A stretch of DNA of 64,000 bases, taken from Bacillus sp. USDA818B3_A. GTDB lineage: Bacteria; Bacillota; Bacilli; Bacillales; Cytobacillaceae. A program made the translations under genes and the position numbers. A model generated the notes under the pieces. That model was not told the DNA's origin, made no database searches, and saw only the letters and a program-made list of their open reading frames with translations. The DNA lies in contig NZ_JAABNN010000003.1 in the NCBI RefSeq assembly GCF_009928415.1, positions 92,145 to 156,144 of the forward strand. Direction: 5' to 3'. This document shows positions 46,187 through 55,948 of this stretch, in pieces; position 1 is the stretch's first letter; each line of letters opens with the position of its first letter.

Positions 46187-46429
46187 ATGTCAACCCCATA
46201 TAAATGTCCTAATTGTAAAACGAATCGGAGCCGTTTCAATATTATTCAACAAATCCCGCATTCCGTTAAACTTGATCCCCAATCCGGAGATGTTCTTCAC
46301 GAGTATGGGCAGAATGAGCTTGAACCCTTTCATCTTCCATATAATGGTCCTCAGGTACGTGTTCAATGCGGTGCCTGTGGGTTAATTGAGGATGAATTGA
46401 CCTTCGTTAAATTTGGTGAACAAAGATAA
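46187..46429 (+). CDS. Small zinc-ribbon protein
   Basis: 80 residues with two Cys pairs, CPNCKTN near residue 7-10 and CGACG near 63-67, forming a zinc ribbon. The middle is Pro/His/Gln-rich (QQIPHSV, YGPQ). Strong AAGGAG ribosome site 6 bases before the ATG. Function unknown; I recognise no close family. Confidence 0.75.
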   Translation: MSTPYKCPNCKTNRSRFNIIQQIPHSVKLDPQSGDVLHEYGQNELEPFHLPYNGPQVRVQCGACGLIEDELTFVKFGEQR

Positions 46430-46431
46430 GT

Positions 46432-46474
46432 AAAACAAAACCACCTTTATCATTAATAAAGGTGGTTTTGTTTT
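46432..46474. terminator. Convergent terminator
   Basis: Long stem AAAACAAAACCACCTTTAT/ATAAAGGTGGTTTTGTTTT with ample T runs on both strands. Confidence 0.9.
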
Positions 46475-47296
46475 TTAGAAATGATTCTCTTTTAAAAATG
46501 AACTCGAATCCACCTTCCAAGGATCAACAGGGGAAAAACGTATTAAATGGATTTCTTCACGAAAGGTTTGCCCGCCCTTACCCTTTATATACCAATCAAT
46601 CTCAGCAGGAACATCCAGACTTATTTCCTCGGTAAGGTCTTCAGGCGGCAGCCGTTCTAATCTTGATATCCTTACATTTTCAATTTTTTCTAAGACTGGT
46701 GCCCAGCTTATTTTTTGTAAAGAGATACTAGCAACAATCGCAGAATCCTGCTGCTTAAAGCCGGCAACATATGCATTTACGATCTGATAAGGATCGGCAT
46801 TAGCAAGGTAATGATCTAATCTCCCTGAAGCCTTATAAATCATCAGCATGTGGGATAAATCCATTGAATTGGAGCGATGGGTGGTGCTGCCATAGAAATG
46901 TATGCAAAAATGTCCAGGAAAATTATTCTTTAATGCCCCGGCTCCATGAGGCATTCCATGCATGGAAGCAGCAATTCGCTCATTTTTATAAATGACAATA
47001 ATAGCCCTCCGTTTCCAGCTCCATTTTCCCCCATAGATTTTTTTCATAATCTTAGTATCTTTTGACGTAAGCGGCTGTACATCCGCATGATTACTGCCCG
47101 CTCTTCTCTGTACTTTGAACTTTTTTCCCGTTTCTATATCCCGGACAGTAAATTTCGTGTATCTGGGTAAGATTTGATCAACTCTATTCCATTCAGTCAT
47201 TTCAATCCTACCCATTTGTGAATTTGCTGCATATACCCCATTGCCATTTAGGAGGATTTGCATAATTATAAATAAACAACATGCGGTCTTCTTCAT
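46475..47296 (-). CDS. Conserved-looking secreted protein of unknown function
   Basis: 273 residues with a signal peptide (1-23, ending VYAAN). The mature part has paired motifs: RDIETGKKFKVQRRAGSNHADVQPLT (about 52-77), then GMPHGAGALKNNFPGHFCIHFYGSTTHRS (about 117-145). The repeated His, Asp and a lone Cys suggest a metal or catalytic site; an LD-transpeptidase-like arrangement (HFCIHF) is imaginable but unproven. The C-terminal 60 residues are beta-rich. AGGAGGAG ribosome site. Confidence 0.6.
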   Translation of the reverse strand: MKKTACCLFIIMQILLNGNGVYAANSQMGRIEMTEWNRVDQILPRYTKFTVRDIETGKKFKVQRRAGSNHADVQPLTSKDTKIMKKIYGGKWSWKRRAIIVIYKNERIAASMHGMPHGAGALKNNFPGHFCIHFYGSTTHRSNSMDLSHMLMIYKASGRLDHYLANADPYQIVNAYVAGFKQQDSAIVASISLQKISWAPVLEKIENVRISRLERLPPEDLTEEISLDVPAEIDWYIKGKGGQTFREEIHLIRFSPVDPWKVDSSSFLKENHF

Positions 47297-47360
47297 GGGA
47301 GCTCCTCCTTTAATGGATTTTTTCTACATTAAAAGAGTTGCCTTTTGGGGAAATTATCAT

Positions 47361-48296
47361 TCACGATTTCTCATTTTCATCCTGATTATCACTGTTTTCA
47401 AGAGATGCAAGCTGGTTTTGGATTAATTTCCAATCCACATTTTCACCAATAAACACAAGGTTTAATTTGAGATTCATCAGTTCCTTCATATACAATGGCA
47501 TCCCATATGAGTATTGGAAAAGGAAGGGATATTCTGAATGGTGAAATTTCACATACCCTTTTATTCTGTAAATTGTTTCAGGTAATTCCTTTAAAAATTC
47601 CTCAAAAGCGGTATGATTAACTGCATGGTTAAACTGGTACACAAATGTGGATAGATTTAAGTGGATGTGACCTGACTTTTTCTCTAGAGAGGCTGTTAAA
47701 TTTCTTATCCGCCCGATTGGAACTTTCGAAAAATTGGTTAATAAGCATGGTGCTTTTTGATTTAAGCCTTGAATCTCAAAAATAAGTTTGGCCTGTTCAT
47801 TTTCCGTTAAATCATCTGTTTTATTTATTAAGATAAAATCGGCATTTCTAACTTGCTCTAGTATTAATTGCTGCAGCTGCGGTCCCAGCGTTTTTCTATC
47901 CTTCCACCTAGTGCCATCAACTGTTGTAATAATCCCTTTTATTATTAATTGATCGGCAAATAATGGAGAAAGAATCGAATCTAGTACCTCTACTGGATGG
48001 GCTGCCCCAGTTGTCTCTATATAGATTACATCAGGATGGTTATCCATTAATAATCCTTGAAGCTGGGCTTCAAGTTCGTCTTGAATCGAGCAGCATATGC
48101 ATCCACCTAATAACTCTCTTAATAACACATCTTCTTCCACACTATCTGAGTCTATTGAAACTTGACCAAGTTCATTCATCATTACAGCCACTTTTCTGCC
48201 ATGGCTGCGCTCATCTTCGAGTAATTGTTTTAATAGTGTGGTTTTTCCGCTTCCCAGAAAACCAGATAATATGTACACCTCAGTTTTTTCCATCAT
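47361..48296 (-). CDS. CobW/COG0523 family GTPase, metallochaperone-like
   Basis: 311 residues. Walker A GFLGSGKTT (about 12-20), the metal-binding CxCC motif in GGCICCSI (about 64-70), Walker B ETTGAAHP and guanine-specific NKTD (about 157). The C-terminal ~110 residues are the CobW_C domain. Such GTPases pass zinc (YciC type) or cobalt to partners. No Zur-like box was recognised in the short upstream gap. Confidence 0.88.
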   Translation of the reverse strand: MMEKTEVYILSGFLGSGKTTLLKQLLEDERSHGRKVAVMMNELGQVSIDSDSVEEDVLLRELLGGCICCSIQDELEAQLQGLLMDNHPDVIYIETTGAAHPVEVLDSILSPLFADQLIIKGIITTVDGTRWKDRKTLGPQLQQLILEQVRNADFILINKTDDLTENEQAKLIFEIQGLNQKAPCLLTNFSKVPIGRIRNLTASLEKKSGHIHLNLSTFVYQFNHAVNHTAFEEFLKELPETIYRIKGYVKFHHSEYPFLFQYSYGMPLYMKELMNLKLNLVFIGENVDWKLIQNQLASLENSDNQDENEKS

Positions 48297-48330
48297 TCTT
48301 TTCCTTTCTAGTTATCCTTCATAGTAATGA

Positions 48331-48361
48331 TAAACCCGATTCCAGTTGTGGAATCGGGTTT
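48331..48361. terminator. Terminator of the Ctp protease gene
   Basis: AAACCCGATTCCA/TGGAATCGGGTTT stem in the gap between the protease and the GTPase gene; the T run is short. Confidence 0.65.
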
Positions 48362-48369
48362 CACTAATA

Positions 48370-49878
48370 TTATTTCATACGGCCTTTAAGTACCTCAACT
48401 GCTTTTTGAAGCTGTGTGTCACTGTTTTTTATTTTTTCACGTAAAACATCCATTAACTTCAAAGTGGAGTCACCCTTTAACACGCCATTTGCAGGGAGTT
48501 TCTCTGCTGTTTGGAACTTAAGGACAGCTTGTCTAGTCTTTTCATCAAAGAACCCATCCACACGACCTGGGTCATACCCAATCGCCTTTAACATCTTCTG
48601 AGCTGTCTGAACTTCTGTAGATGAAGTGGACAGTTTTAACTCTTTATCTGGATCTATAATCGGTAATGTCGCATATTCTGGCAGCGCCACTTCTACGTCA
48701 GGGACAATCCCCTTTTTATGAATCCAGTTACCATCCGGTGTTAACCATTTGGCAATTGTATATTTTAGATTAGAGCCATCCTCGAAATCAGCTGCCGTTT
48801 GAACCGTTCCCTTTCCAAAGGATTTCTCACCAACAAGTGGAACGCCAGCTGATTCTTTTACTGCAGCTGCAAAAATTTCAGAAGCACTTGCACTGCCTTT
48901 ATCAATTAAAACCACTAGTGGAAGGTCAGGATTCCCTCCATTTTCAGAAGCAATTTCCTTCACTTTTCCATTACGGTCTTCTTCTTTAACAATCACTTTT
49001 CCTTTAGGGACAAACATGCTTGTAATACTCACTGCTTGGTCTAATAAGCCCCCTGGGTTTTGACGCAAATCTAAAACGAGGCCTTTCATACCCTTTTTCT
49101 GCAGATCGTTTAACGTACTAACTAACTCTTTCGAAGTGTTGCTTGAGAAGCTGGTAATTTGAACCTTTGCAATAGACTTATCAACCATTTCTCCATAAAC
49201 TGTTTCAATTGGAATCGTATCACGAACAATTGGAACTGTCATAGGAGCTTCTATACCGGGCCGTTGGATAGATAATGTCACTTTAGTACCTTTTTTGCCT
49301 CTTATTAATGTGACAGCTTCGGTCGAATTCATTCCCTGAAGACTCTTCCCATTTACAGAAACAACCATATCGTTTGGTTTCAAACCTGCTTTTTCTGCAG
49401 GGGAACCCTTAATTGGTGATACAATTACTATATGGCCATCTTTTTCCTGAATTTCGGCGCCAATCCCTTCGAAGGACGAGGAAATACTGTTATGGAAGCT
49501 TTTCGCTTCGTCATTACTCATATAATCTGAATAGGGGTCATCTAAGGATTGGACCATCCCATCAATTGCCCCATTAATCAGTTTCTTTTGATTAACATCC
49601 TTATAATATCCATTTTTCAAGGTATCAAATGCTTCATAAAGTTTATTAAATTCAGTTCTATCTGGGGTAACAGTTACCACTTTTTCTTTTCCAAACGCTA
49701 GAGCAAACGTTGTAATCCCTGCTGATAAGAATACAAGGAAAAATAAAAGCATAATAAAATGGAATTTTTTCAAGCGTATGTAACCTGATTTATTTTCTGA
49801 CACTTGCTCCTGCTCTACTTTTTTTTCCTCAACTTTTAATTCTTCATTTTTTTCATCCAAAGCCTTCACCACTTTCAT
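48370..49878 (-). CDS. C-terminal processing protease, S41 family (CtpA/CtpB)
   Basis: 502 residues: cytosolic basic start, one membrane helix (about 40-62), helical cap, PDZ domain (about 125-205), S41 catalytic core with Ser in DKGSASASEIFAA (about 331) and Lys in GEKSFGKGTVQ (about 356), then a C-terminal peptidoglycan-binding domain (about 415-480, QTAQKMLKAIGYDPGRVDGFF). In B. subtilis CtpB cleaves SpoIVFA and SpoIVB-linked signals in sporulation. The length fits CtpA/B with PG-binding domain. Start site is uncertain because the upstream ribosome site is weak. Confidence 0.92.
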   Translation of the reverse strand: MKVVKALDEKNEELKVEEKKVEQEQVSENKSGYIRLKKFHFIMLLFFLVFLSAGITTFALAFGKEKVVTVTPDRTEFNKLYEAFDTLKNGYYKDVNQKKLINGAIDGMVQSLDDPYSDYMSNDEAKSFHNSISSSFEGIGAEIQEKDGHIVIVSPIKGSPAEKAGLKPNDMVVSVNGKSLQGMNSTEAVTLIRGKKGTKVTLSIQRPGIEAPMTVPIVRDTIPIETVYGEMVDKSIAKVQITSFSSNTSKELVSTLNDLQKKGMKGLVLDLRQNPGGLLDQAVSITSMFVPKGKVIVKEEDRNGKVKEIASENGGNPDLPLVVLIDKGSASASEIFAAAVKESAGVPLVGEKSFGKGTVQTAADFEDGSNLKYTIAKWLTPDGNWIHKKGIVPDVEVALPEYATLPIIDPDKELKLSTSSTEVQTAQKMLKAIGYDPGRVDGFFDEKTRQAVLKFQTAEKLPANGVLKGDSTLKLMDVLREKIKNSDTQLQKAVEVLKGRMK

Positions 49879-50050
49879 TCACCATAAAGATATGAATTGT
49901 ACCTCAGTCAAGTAGACGGGTATATTTGCATTTATTAAATCAACTAAAAAGTAAGCCCTTAGTGATTAGAATAACATTTTTTATATAAAATTAACAAAGA
50001 AAAGTTAATGAATATCATTAGAAATGCATTTTCCTAATGATTTCACTAAT

Positions 50051-50087
50051 AAAAAACGGCACTGCCTGGTGGTAAGTGCCGTTTTTT
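50051..50087. terminator. Terminator of copA
   Basis: AAAAAACGGCACT/AGTGCCGTTTTTT stem, symmetrical, with T runs both ways. Confidence 0.88.
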
Positions 50088-50125
50088 AAGCTGCTTCATA
50101 GCCTTGTCTTCAACTGCTATTTCAA

Positions 50126-52318
50126 TTATATTTTAACCTTCTTTAGTCGAAGTGCGTTAGTCACAACGGATACTGAGCTGAATGCCATTGCCGCTCCCGC
50201 TACCCAAGGAGCAAGCAGTCCAAGTGCAGCAATTGGGATCCCGGCGGTATTATAAATAAGTGCCCAGAATAGATTTTGCCGAATATTCTTCATTGTTTTT
50301 TTACTCAATGAAATGGCCTTAGAGGTTAGCGTTAGATCACCGCCAAGAATAGTAATATCGGCTGCTTCAATTGCCACGTCCGTCCCTGTACCAATGGCAA
50401 TCCCAATATCTGCAACGGCAAGGGCTGGGGCATCATTGATTCCGTCACCTACCATTGCCACCTTTAAGCCTTTAGACTGAAGTTCCTTTACATGAACCGC
50501 TTTCTCTTCTGGAAGAACTTCAGCAATGACATGGTCAATCCCCACTTGTTTAGCAATGGCCTTGGCAGTCCGCTCATTATCACCTGTAAGCATGTATACC
50601 TCTATCCCCAACTCTCTTAATTGCCGGACCGCTAGAGAGGCTGTTTCTTTGACCGTATCTGCAACGGCAACCAGGCCCACAATCTGGTCATTAATAGCAA
50701 TATACATGGCTGTTTTTCCATCTGTCTCGAAGCGTAAAAGATCATTTTCCAACTCTTGATATGAAATACTTTTTAAATTCATTAATTTACGCGTACCTAC
50801 AAATACTTCATCATTGCCTATTTTTGCCTCTATTCCGTATCCTGGTATCGCCTTAAAGCGTTTAACTGGAAGTGTACTTGAGCGCTTTTCCATTCCATAC
50901 CTGACAATCGCGTCTGCAAGTGGATGTTCGGATGACTTTTCAGCAGAAACTAGATACTGAAGTACCTTTTTTTCTTCCTGATAAGCAATGAAATCTGTTA
51001 CGACAGGTTCTCCCTTTGTAATCGTCCCTGTTTTATCAAAGACAATCGAATGGATTTTGTGTGCTGCCTCCAGATGTTCTCCACCCTTAAAAAGAATCCC
51101 CATTTCAGCCGCTTTCCCTGTACCAACCATAATGGATGTAGGAGTAGCAAGTCCTAAAGAACAAGGACAGGCAATAACAAGAACAGCAATCGCTGTTTCT
51201 AATGCAGATGGAATATCAGCTGGGTCAATGAAAAAATACCAAATAATAAACGTTAAAATGGATATGGCAACAACCACAGGAACAAAATAGCCTGAAATGG
51301 TATCTGCAAGCCGTTGGATAGGAGCTTTACTGCCTTGTGCTTCCTCGACAATTCTAATGATTCCTGCTAAGGCAGTATCTCTTCCTACCTTTGTTGCTGT
51401 CATCGTCAGTGTTCCATTTTTATTAATAGTAGAACCAATTATGTTATCACCTGTGGTTTTCTCTACCGGAATGGATTCACCTGTAATCATGGATTCATCA
51501 ATGGATGATTGTCCTTGGATGATACACCCATCAACAGGAATTTTCTCTCCTGGCTTCACAACTAATTGATCTCCTGCCTTCACATCCTCAATCGGTATTC
51601 TTTGTTCCATCCCATCTTTAAGTATTGTCGCTTCTTTTGCTTGTAGGTTTAATAATGTTGAGATCGCCGCGGTGGTCCTCCCCTTTGCGATGGTTTCAAA
51701 CAATTTACCCAGGAGGATTAACGTAATAAGAACGCTACTTGTTTCAAAATAGAGGTGCGGCATATAAAATGGATGTTTTATGGTTTTTATTGCTTCGGCA
51801 AGACTGTAAAAATAGGCAGCAGAAGTTCCCAGTGCAACAAGGACATCCATATTTGCACTTTTACTGCGGAGTGATTTATACGCGGCAATATAAAAGGGAC
51901 CCCCAATATAAAACTGAACAGGTGTGGCTAATAGGAATTGAAACCACGGGTTCATTAACAAATGCGGCATTGGCAATCCTAATTCAATCGGAAGATGAGC
52001 CAGCATCGTATATAAAAGCGGAACAGATAATACGACAGACAAAAGAAATTTTTGCTTCTTTTGTTTGATTTCCTCTTCCTTATGCTGTTGTTTTTCCTCT
52101 CTCTTTTCCTTTTCTTTTGCGTGATAGCCTAGTTTTTCTATTTTGGCGATAATTTCAGTACTTGTTACACTGTCTTTTTCATAAGATATGGCTGCACTTT
52201 CCATGGCTAAATTAACATTAGCCTCGACACCATTCATTTTATTTAAGACTTTTTCAATCCTGGTTGAACATGCAGCACAGGTCATCCCAGTTATATCAAG
52301 TTTGAGCTGCTCCTTCAT
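50126..52318 (-). CDS. copA: Copper-exporting P1B-type ATPase with a single HMA domain
   Basis: 730 residues. One HMA domain with CAAC ([10 protein letters not shown], about 9-18), eight membrane helices with the CPC motif in VIACPCSLG (about 388), actuator TGES, phosphorylation DKTGT (about 428), and hinge [11 protein letters not shown]. The common Bacillus CopA carries two HMA domains and is about 800 residues. Start at 52318 is set by GAGGTG 7 bases upstream; the frame reaches 52336. No copZ or csoR beside it, so control is not visible. Confidence 0.93.
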   Translation of the reverse strand: MKEQLKLDITGMTCAACSTRIEKVLNKMNGVEANVNLAMESAAISYEKDSVTSTEIIAKIEKLGYHAKEKEKREEKQQHKEEEIKQKKQKFLLSVVLSVPLLYTMLAHLPIELGLPMPHLLMNPWFQFLLATPVQFYIGGPFYIAAYKSLRSKSANMDVLVALGTSAAYFYSLAEAIKTIKHPFYMPHLYFETSSVLITLILLGKLFETIAKGRTTAAISTLLNLQAKEATILKDGMEQRIPIEDVKAGDQLVVKPGEKIPVDGCIIQGQSSIDESMITGESIPVEKTTGDNIIGSTINKNGTLTMTATKVGRDTALAGIIRIVEEAQGSKAPIQRLADTISGYFVPVVVAISILTFIIWYFFIDPADIPSALETAIAVLVIACPCSLGLATPTSIMVGTGKAAEMGILFKGGEHLEAAHKIHSIVFDKTGTITKGEPVVTDFIAYQEEKKVLQYLVSAEKSSEHPLADAIVRYGMEKRSSTLPVKRFKAIPGYGIEAKIGNDEVFVGTRKLMNLKSISYQELENDLLRFETDGKTAMYIAINDQIVGLVAVADTVKETASLAVRQLRELGIEVYMLTGDNERTAKAIAKQVGIDHVIAEVLPEEKAVHVKELQSKGLKVAMVGDGINDAPALAVADIGIAIGTGTDVAIEAADITILGGDLTLTSKAISLSKKTMKNIRQNLFWALIYNTAGIPIAALGLLAPWVAGAAMAFSSVSVVTNALRLKKVKI

Positions 52319-52399
52319 CTCGTTCACCTCATTCACTAATGAACAACGTCCTCTACTATCTAAATTATAAAATTCTCCATTTACATCAAAGTTCCTTTA

Positions 52400-52439
52400 T
52401 TAAAAGAAAAGAAACCTCTTTCCACTTGGAAGAGGTTTC
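52400..52439 (-). terminator. Terminator of deoD
   Basis: GAAACCTCTT.CC/GG.AAGAGGTTTC stem followed on the minus strand by TTTTCTTTT. Confidence 0.88.
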
Positions 52440-52446
52440 ATCCCAT

Positions 52447-53151
52447 TTATTCCGTGATGGCCGCTTCTAATGCAACCTGAATCATATCATTAAAGGTTAA
52501 TTGTCTTTCTTCAGCAGATGTTTCTTCACCTGTTAGAATATGATCACTAACAGTAAGTACTGAAAGGGCTCTTCGATTGAATTTAGCTGCTAATGTGTAA
52601 AGAGCAGTTGTCTCCATTTCAATCGCAAGAATTTGATACTTAGCCCATTTTTCAAGTTCAGCATTATCATTATAAAATGAATCCGCTGTGAAAATATTCC
52701 CTACTTTCAGGTTCAACCCTTTAGCAACCCCTGCATCATAAGCCTTCCTTAGAAGATCAAAGTTTGCTGTAGGAGCAAAATCCACATGACCAAAGGTAAG
52801 TCGATTCATATTGGAATCAGTCGAGCTCGTCATTGCCAATATAACATCGCGTACTTTTACATCCTTTTGAATGGCTCCGCAAGTGCCAACCCGGATTAAA
52901 TTTTGTACATTGTAGCTCTGAATCAATTCATTAACATAAATTGAAATAGAAGGAACACCCATTCCCGTGCCTTGAACAGAAATCCTTTTCCCTTTATATG
53001 TACCTGTGTACCCAAACATATTACGAACTTCATTGTAACATTTGGCATCCTCTAAAAATGTTTCAGCTATATATTTTGCCCGTAGTGGATCTCCGGGAAG
53101 CAATACCGTTTCTGCAATTTCATTCTCTTTTGCTCCAATATGTACACTCAT
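52447..53151 (-). CDS. deoD: Purine-nucleoside phosphorylase (DeoD type)
   Basis: 234 residues, beginning [30 protein letters not shown] as in hexameric DeoD enzymes, with [21 protein letters not shown] near the end. It phosphorolyses purine (deoxy)nucleosides to base and sugar phosphate. ATG at 53149-53151 follows GGAGG by 8 bases; the frame extends 30 codons upstream but contains that site. Monocistronic here. Confidence 0.96.
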   Translation of the reverse strand: MSVHIGAKENEIAETVLLPGDPLRAKYIAETFLEDAKCYNEVRNMFGYTGTYKGKRISVQGTGMGVPSISIYVNELIQSYNVQNLIRVGTCGAIQKDVKVRDVILAMTSSTDSNMNRLTFGHVDFAPTANFDLLRKAYDAGVAKGLNLKVGNIFTADSFYNDNAELEKWAKYQILAIEMETTALYTLAAKFNRRALSVLTVSDHILTGEETSAEERQLTFNDMIQVALEAAITE

Positions 53152-53291
53152 ATGTAAACCTCCAATAAAAATTATGTACAGTAATAAGTTTGTACCATAG
53201 TCAATATAACATAAACGTTTTTTATTGAAAAACGAAGACATGATTTTTTGAAATTGTGGGAACCTATAGATAGGTTAAAGGAGGGGTAATA

Positions 53292-53417
53292 ATGGGTAAA
53301 AAAAACCGAGCACGTATCCGTGGGAAAAAGAAGAATAATCACATCCCACCTGAAGCCATTGTGGCCGAACATGAAGCACATGGAAAAGAATTCAGTGCAG
53401 CAGAACGTAAGGCTTAA
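53292..53417 (+). CDS. Small basic protein (41 aa)
   Basis: 41 codons with a very strong AAAGGAGGGG ribosome site. Lys/Arg-rich start (MGKKNRARIRGKKKNN), then PPEAIVAEHEAHGKEFSAAERKA. It looks like one of the small spore- or stress-linked proteins of Bacillus, but I cannot name the family. Its own terminator follows. Confidence 0.68.
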   Translation: MGKKNRARIRGKKKNNHIPPEAIVAEHEAHGKEFSAAERKA

Positions 53418-53449
53418 TACTAAGGAAATATCATTTCTTCCATAAAAAT

Positions 53450-53476
53450 AAACCTAAGGGTGACCCTTAGGTTTTA
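53450..53476 (+). terminator. Terminator of the 41-aa gene
   Basis: AAACCTAAGGG/CCCTTAGGTTT stem and TTATG tail; also serves the convergent yodL-like gene. Confidence 0.8.
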
Positions 53477-53485
53477 TGTATTTTT

Positions 53486-53794
53486 TCATCGAATATTTAT
53501 ACGATTGACCGTTTCCCAACCACCTGATTTTAATTGAAAATAGTGCTGGCCGCCACGACCTTCATCGATTAAGATAATATCGCCAGTCGACATAAATCTT
53601 CCGTTGTAATCCGCAGGAATCCTGTCGGTCACATTAAAGCGGCTAAACGTTTCTAGTAAGCAATGCTGTCGGCTGCTGGCGGGAATAGTCGTACGATAAA
53701 CTTCTTTATACCCTCTATGTTCACGGTATTTTGGTGTTTGAAAGATTGTCACATCATACAAGGTACATGCTCGTTTCGTTAACATTTTGATCAT
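53486..53794 (-). CDS. yodL: YodL-like protein
   Basis: 102 residues, beginning MIKMLTKRACTLYDVTIFQTP and containing GYKEVYRTTIPASS and MSTGDIILIDEGRGGQHYFQLKSGGW, which resembles the YodL domain. Known in B. subtilis as a regulator linked to cell shape when misexpressed and made in sporulation. ATG at 53794 is supported by GGGAGGGA upstream; the track-long frame to 53980 starts without a ribosome site and crosses an AT-rich gap. Confidence 0.75.
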   Translation of the reverse strand: MIKMLTKRACTLYDVTIFQTPKYREHRGYKEVYRTTIPASSRQHCLLETFSRFNVTDRIPADYNGRFMSTGDIILIDEGRGGQHYFQLKSGGWETVNRINIR

Positions 53795-53944
53795 ACGATC
53801 CCTCCCAATTATTTGACTTATTAATCTATTTAAATAATTGGCGATTACAAATGTTTTTTCCTCCCTAAAAATTAAAAACTTCACTATTTTTGGTAATTTT
53901 CGTGTTTTATTAGCAGATAGGGATAAATTATAAATTTTGCAGAA

Positions 53945-53978
53945 AGAAAAAAACAATAGAGTCCAGGACCCTATTGTC
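53945..53978 (-). terminator. Terminator of spo0M
   Basis: ACAATAG.GTCC/GGAC.CTATTGT stem followed on the minus strand by TTTTTTTC. Confidence 0.82.
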
Positions 53979-53985
53979 AATTAAA

Positions 53986-54759
53986 CTATGAATATCTTTG
54001 AATGATGCTTTGAATCTTTTGGTGTAAGTTTGGTATTTCTTCGTTCGTAACTGTTAACCTTACATTCGTTTCATCCGTACCAAGTGCCTCAGAGAACAGT
54101 CCTGACAAGCCGCGTGCACGTCGGTCCACTTGGAACATAATGTCTAGTGCTCCGTTTCCAGACGGGAAGAATACAACTTCTAATTCATCTAATTTGCCGC
54201 GGAATTGTCCTGAAGTTGGAACGAATTCAAATTCCTGAACAAAAGGCAAACGCCCGCGTAATCGGCGTGGTGCTTCCTCACAATCCGCCTCACGAATCCT
54301 GAATCCTAATTGGTCGACTGCATTAAATACAGCAGTCATTAATGGATTCGGAATAACTTTTAAGTAGTCTTGATCATTCGGATCAATGGCACCTTTTATA
54401 TCCAACCCTGTAGTCACCCATACTTTTGAACGGCCAATCGATAGCGGTGTGTCAAATGGAAGCTGAAAGGAAAACGGGATATCCTTTTTTTCATTGGCCC
54501 CTATGGTAAACGGAGTAGTAAGACGGAAACGTTCAATTGTTGCTGTAACCGAGTATTTTCGGTCATCTGACTCTCTTAAATAAGTTGTATTCAAGGCAAG
54601 GTAAATCTCATCAATCTGCTGATTAATCTTTCCACCTTTTATGGCCACTACACCCTGGACAGTTTCTCCAGGCATGTATGTATCCTTCTCAAGTTTTGTA
54701 TCCACCTCAGCAGATCCAATCCCCACACTTGCAAATACCTTGTTAAAAAATGACATCAT
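53986..54759 (-). CDS. spo0M: Sporulation-control protein Spo0M (arrestin-like)
   Basis: 257 residues matching Spo0M along its length: FFNKVFASVGIGSAEVDTKLEKDTY at the start, arrestin-type beta sandwich (EIYLALNTTYLRES, PFDTPLSIGRSKVWVTTGLDIKGAIDPNDQDYL) and a C-terminal FQVDRRARGLSGLFSEALGTDE. It affects sporulation and cell division in Bacillus. AGGAGGAG ribosome site; the first of two adjacent ATGs is used. The kinase-like gene upstream is 9 bases away. Confidence 0.93.
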   Translation of the reverse strand: MMSFFNKVFASVGIGSAEVDTKLEKDTYMPGETVQGVVAIKGGKINQQIDEIYLALNTTYLRESDDRKYSVTATIERFRLTTPFTIGANEKKDIPFSFQLPFDTPLSIGRSKVWVTTGLDIKGAIDPNDQDYLKVIPNPLMTAVFNAVDQLGFRIREADCEEAPRRLRGRLPFVQEFEFVPTSGQFRGKLDELEVVFFPSGNGALDIMFQVDRRARGLSGLFSEALGTDETNVRLTVTNEEIPNLHQKIQSIIQRYS

Positions 54760-54767
54760 TTCTCCTC

Positions 54768-55565
54768 CTAAGTAACCAGCTTTTTAATTTCTTCTCTTAT
54801 CTGTGAGCAATTATCATATGCGGGTTCAATCTGTAAGAGCCTTCTAATAATATGTTTCGCTTCAGCTGAAATAGTTAATTCTTCTTCCCAGCTCTTTTCC
54901 TTTTCCGAACTATCAAAAGAAAAATTAGAATACAGCAAAAACAACAGAAAATGTCCAAGTCCATAAAAGTCAGCTTGAAAATTGATTCCTTTTCGCAAAT
55001 CAAGCTTTTGTATTACTTTTTCTTCTTCCTTTTCCTGTTGCAGATACCTGCCTAATCCTAAATCGATCAGTCTAACTTTAGCTCCGTCATAGATGACATT
55101 TGGAATCCTGATATCTCGATGGATGATCCTTTTGTTATGCAAATATTCAATAAGGTTCAGTAATTCATCTGCAATATTAAATGCACCCATTTCAGATATA
55201 GTCCAACCATCAGAAAAAATGAGCTGTTCAAAGTTCTTTCCTATAATATACTCCATCGTATAATAAGGGATTTCTTTGAAGGTTCCCTCTTCAAAGTACT
55301 GGGGAAACCCAGGATGATCAATTGATCTTAATAATTCCTTCTCCAGCTCAAAGCCCCTCTTACCTGATTTGGTGATTCTTTTATGGATTCTTAATGCTTT
55401 TAAAACCTTCAACTGATTGGAGATTAGATCTGTAACTAAATAACTGTGTCCATAGCTGCCCATGCCAAGATGTTTAATGACTTTAAAGTTTCCGGCAATC
55501 AATTCATCCGTGTTAAATGGTCTTTCTAGCAAATTAGAAAAAAACAAAACAGACCTTTTTACCAT
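54768..55565 (-). CDS. Protein kinase-like protein (Hanks type)
   Basis: 265 residues. Kinase lobes with Gly loop LGMGSYGHSYLV (about 33-45), Lys in VLKAL (about 54), HRD in IIHRDIRIPNV (about 144-154) and DLG in place of DFG (LIDLGLGR, about 163-170). Catalytic Lys, Asp and metal-binding Asp are all present, so activity is possible. The C-terminal quarter is a short helical lobe. Similar small cytosolic kinases (YbdM, YrzF type) occur in Bacillus. Nine bases upstream of spo0M. Confidence 0.83.
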   Translation of the reverse strand: MVKRSVLFFSNLLERPFNTDELIAGNFKVIKHLGMGSYGHSYLVTDLISNQLKVLKALRIHKRITKSGKRGFELEKELLRSIDHPGFPQYFEEGTFKEIPYYTMEYIIGKNFEQLIFSDGWTISEMGAFNIADELLNLIEYLHNKRIIHRDIRIPNVIYDGAKVRLIDLGLGRYLQQEKEEEKVIQKLDLRKGINFQADFYGLGHFLLFLLYSNFSFDSSEKEKSWEEELTISAEAKHIIRRLLQIEPAYDNCSQIREEIKKLVT

Positions 55566-55577
55566 TTAAATGCCTTC

Positions 55578-55757
55578 TTAGCTGCTAAAAAAACTAGACA
55601 AAAAACTGCCGCTTTTATGTTTCTTTTTGTAATGATGATGTCCATAGTGACTGTGTTTATGATGATTCATCTTCTTCCAAGCAGCGCTGGATGACGAATA
55701 TTTGTGATGATGATTTAGTTTGCTGCCAAGTATAGATTTTAGGATTTTCTTTAACAT
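55578..55757 (-). CDS. Small His/Lys/Ser-rich protein (59 aa)
   Basis: 59 residues starting MLKKILKSILGSKLN and dominated by His, Lys and Ser (MNHHKHSHYGHHHYKKKHKSG), ending in GSFLSSFFSS. Composition suggests a spore coat or metal-binding protein. AAGGAGGGG lies 6-7 bases before the ATG; the longer frame to 55877 contains that site. It precedes the kinase-like gene by 12 bases and probably shares its transcript. Confidence 0.68.
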   Translation of the reverse strand: MLKKILKSILGSKLNHHHKYSSSSAAWKKMNHHKHSHYGHHHYKKKHKSGSFLSSFFSS

Positions 55758-55872
55758 AAAAAACCCCTCCTTAGGTTCGTATTCATTTATACGAGATAAA
55801 CAGCTAAAGGTTTCGTTAAAACTAAAAAAAGTAATTCCTTTCTCATGGACGAAATGGTCTATGTTGAGTTCA

Positions 55873-55905
55873 AACAAAAAGCGAGCATAATTTAATGCTC
55901 GTCTT
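55873..55905 (-). terminator. Terminator after yozD
   Basis: CGAGCAT/ATGCTCG stem with TTTTTGTTT on the minus strand. Confidence 0.75.
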
Positions 55906-55948
55906 TTCCCTTATCTATCATAAAAGAGGAAGGCCCATCATTACGTCG

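Noticed and set aside
51739..52068. 109-aa plus-strand ORF over copA
   Set aside because: It lies antisense to strongly conserved CopA sequence and has no ribosome site.
53795..53980. 164-aa version of the YodL-like protein
   Set aside because: The added 62 residues are hydrophobic and AT-rich with no ribosome site; the ATG at 53794 follows GGGAGGGA.
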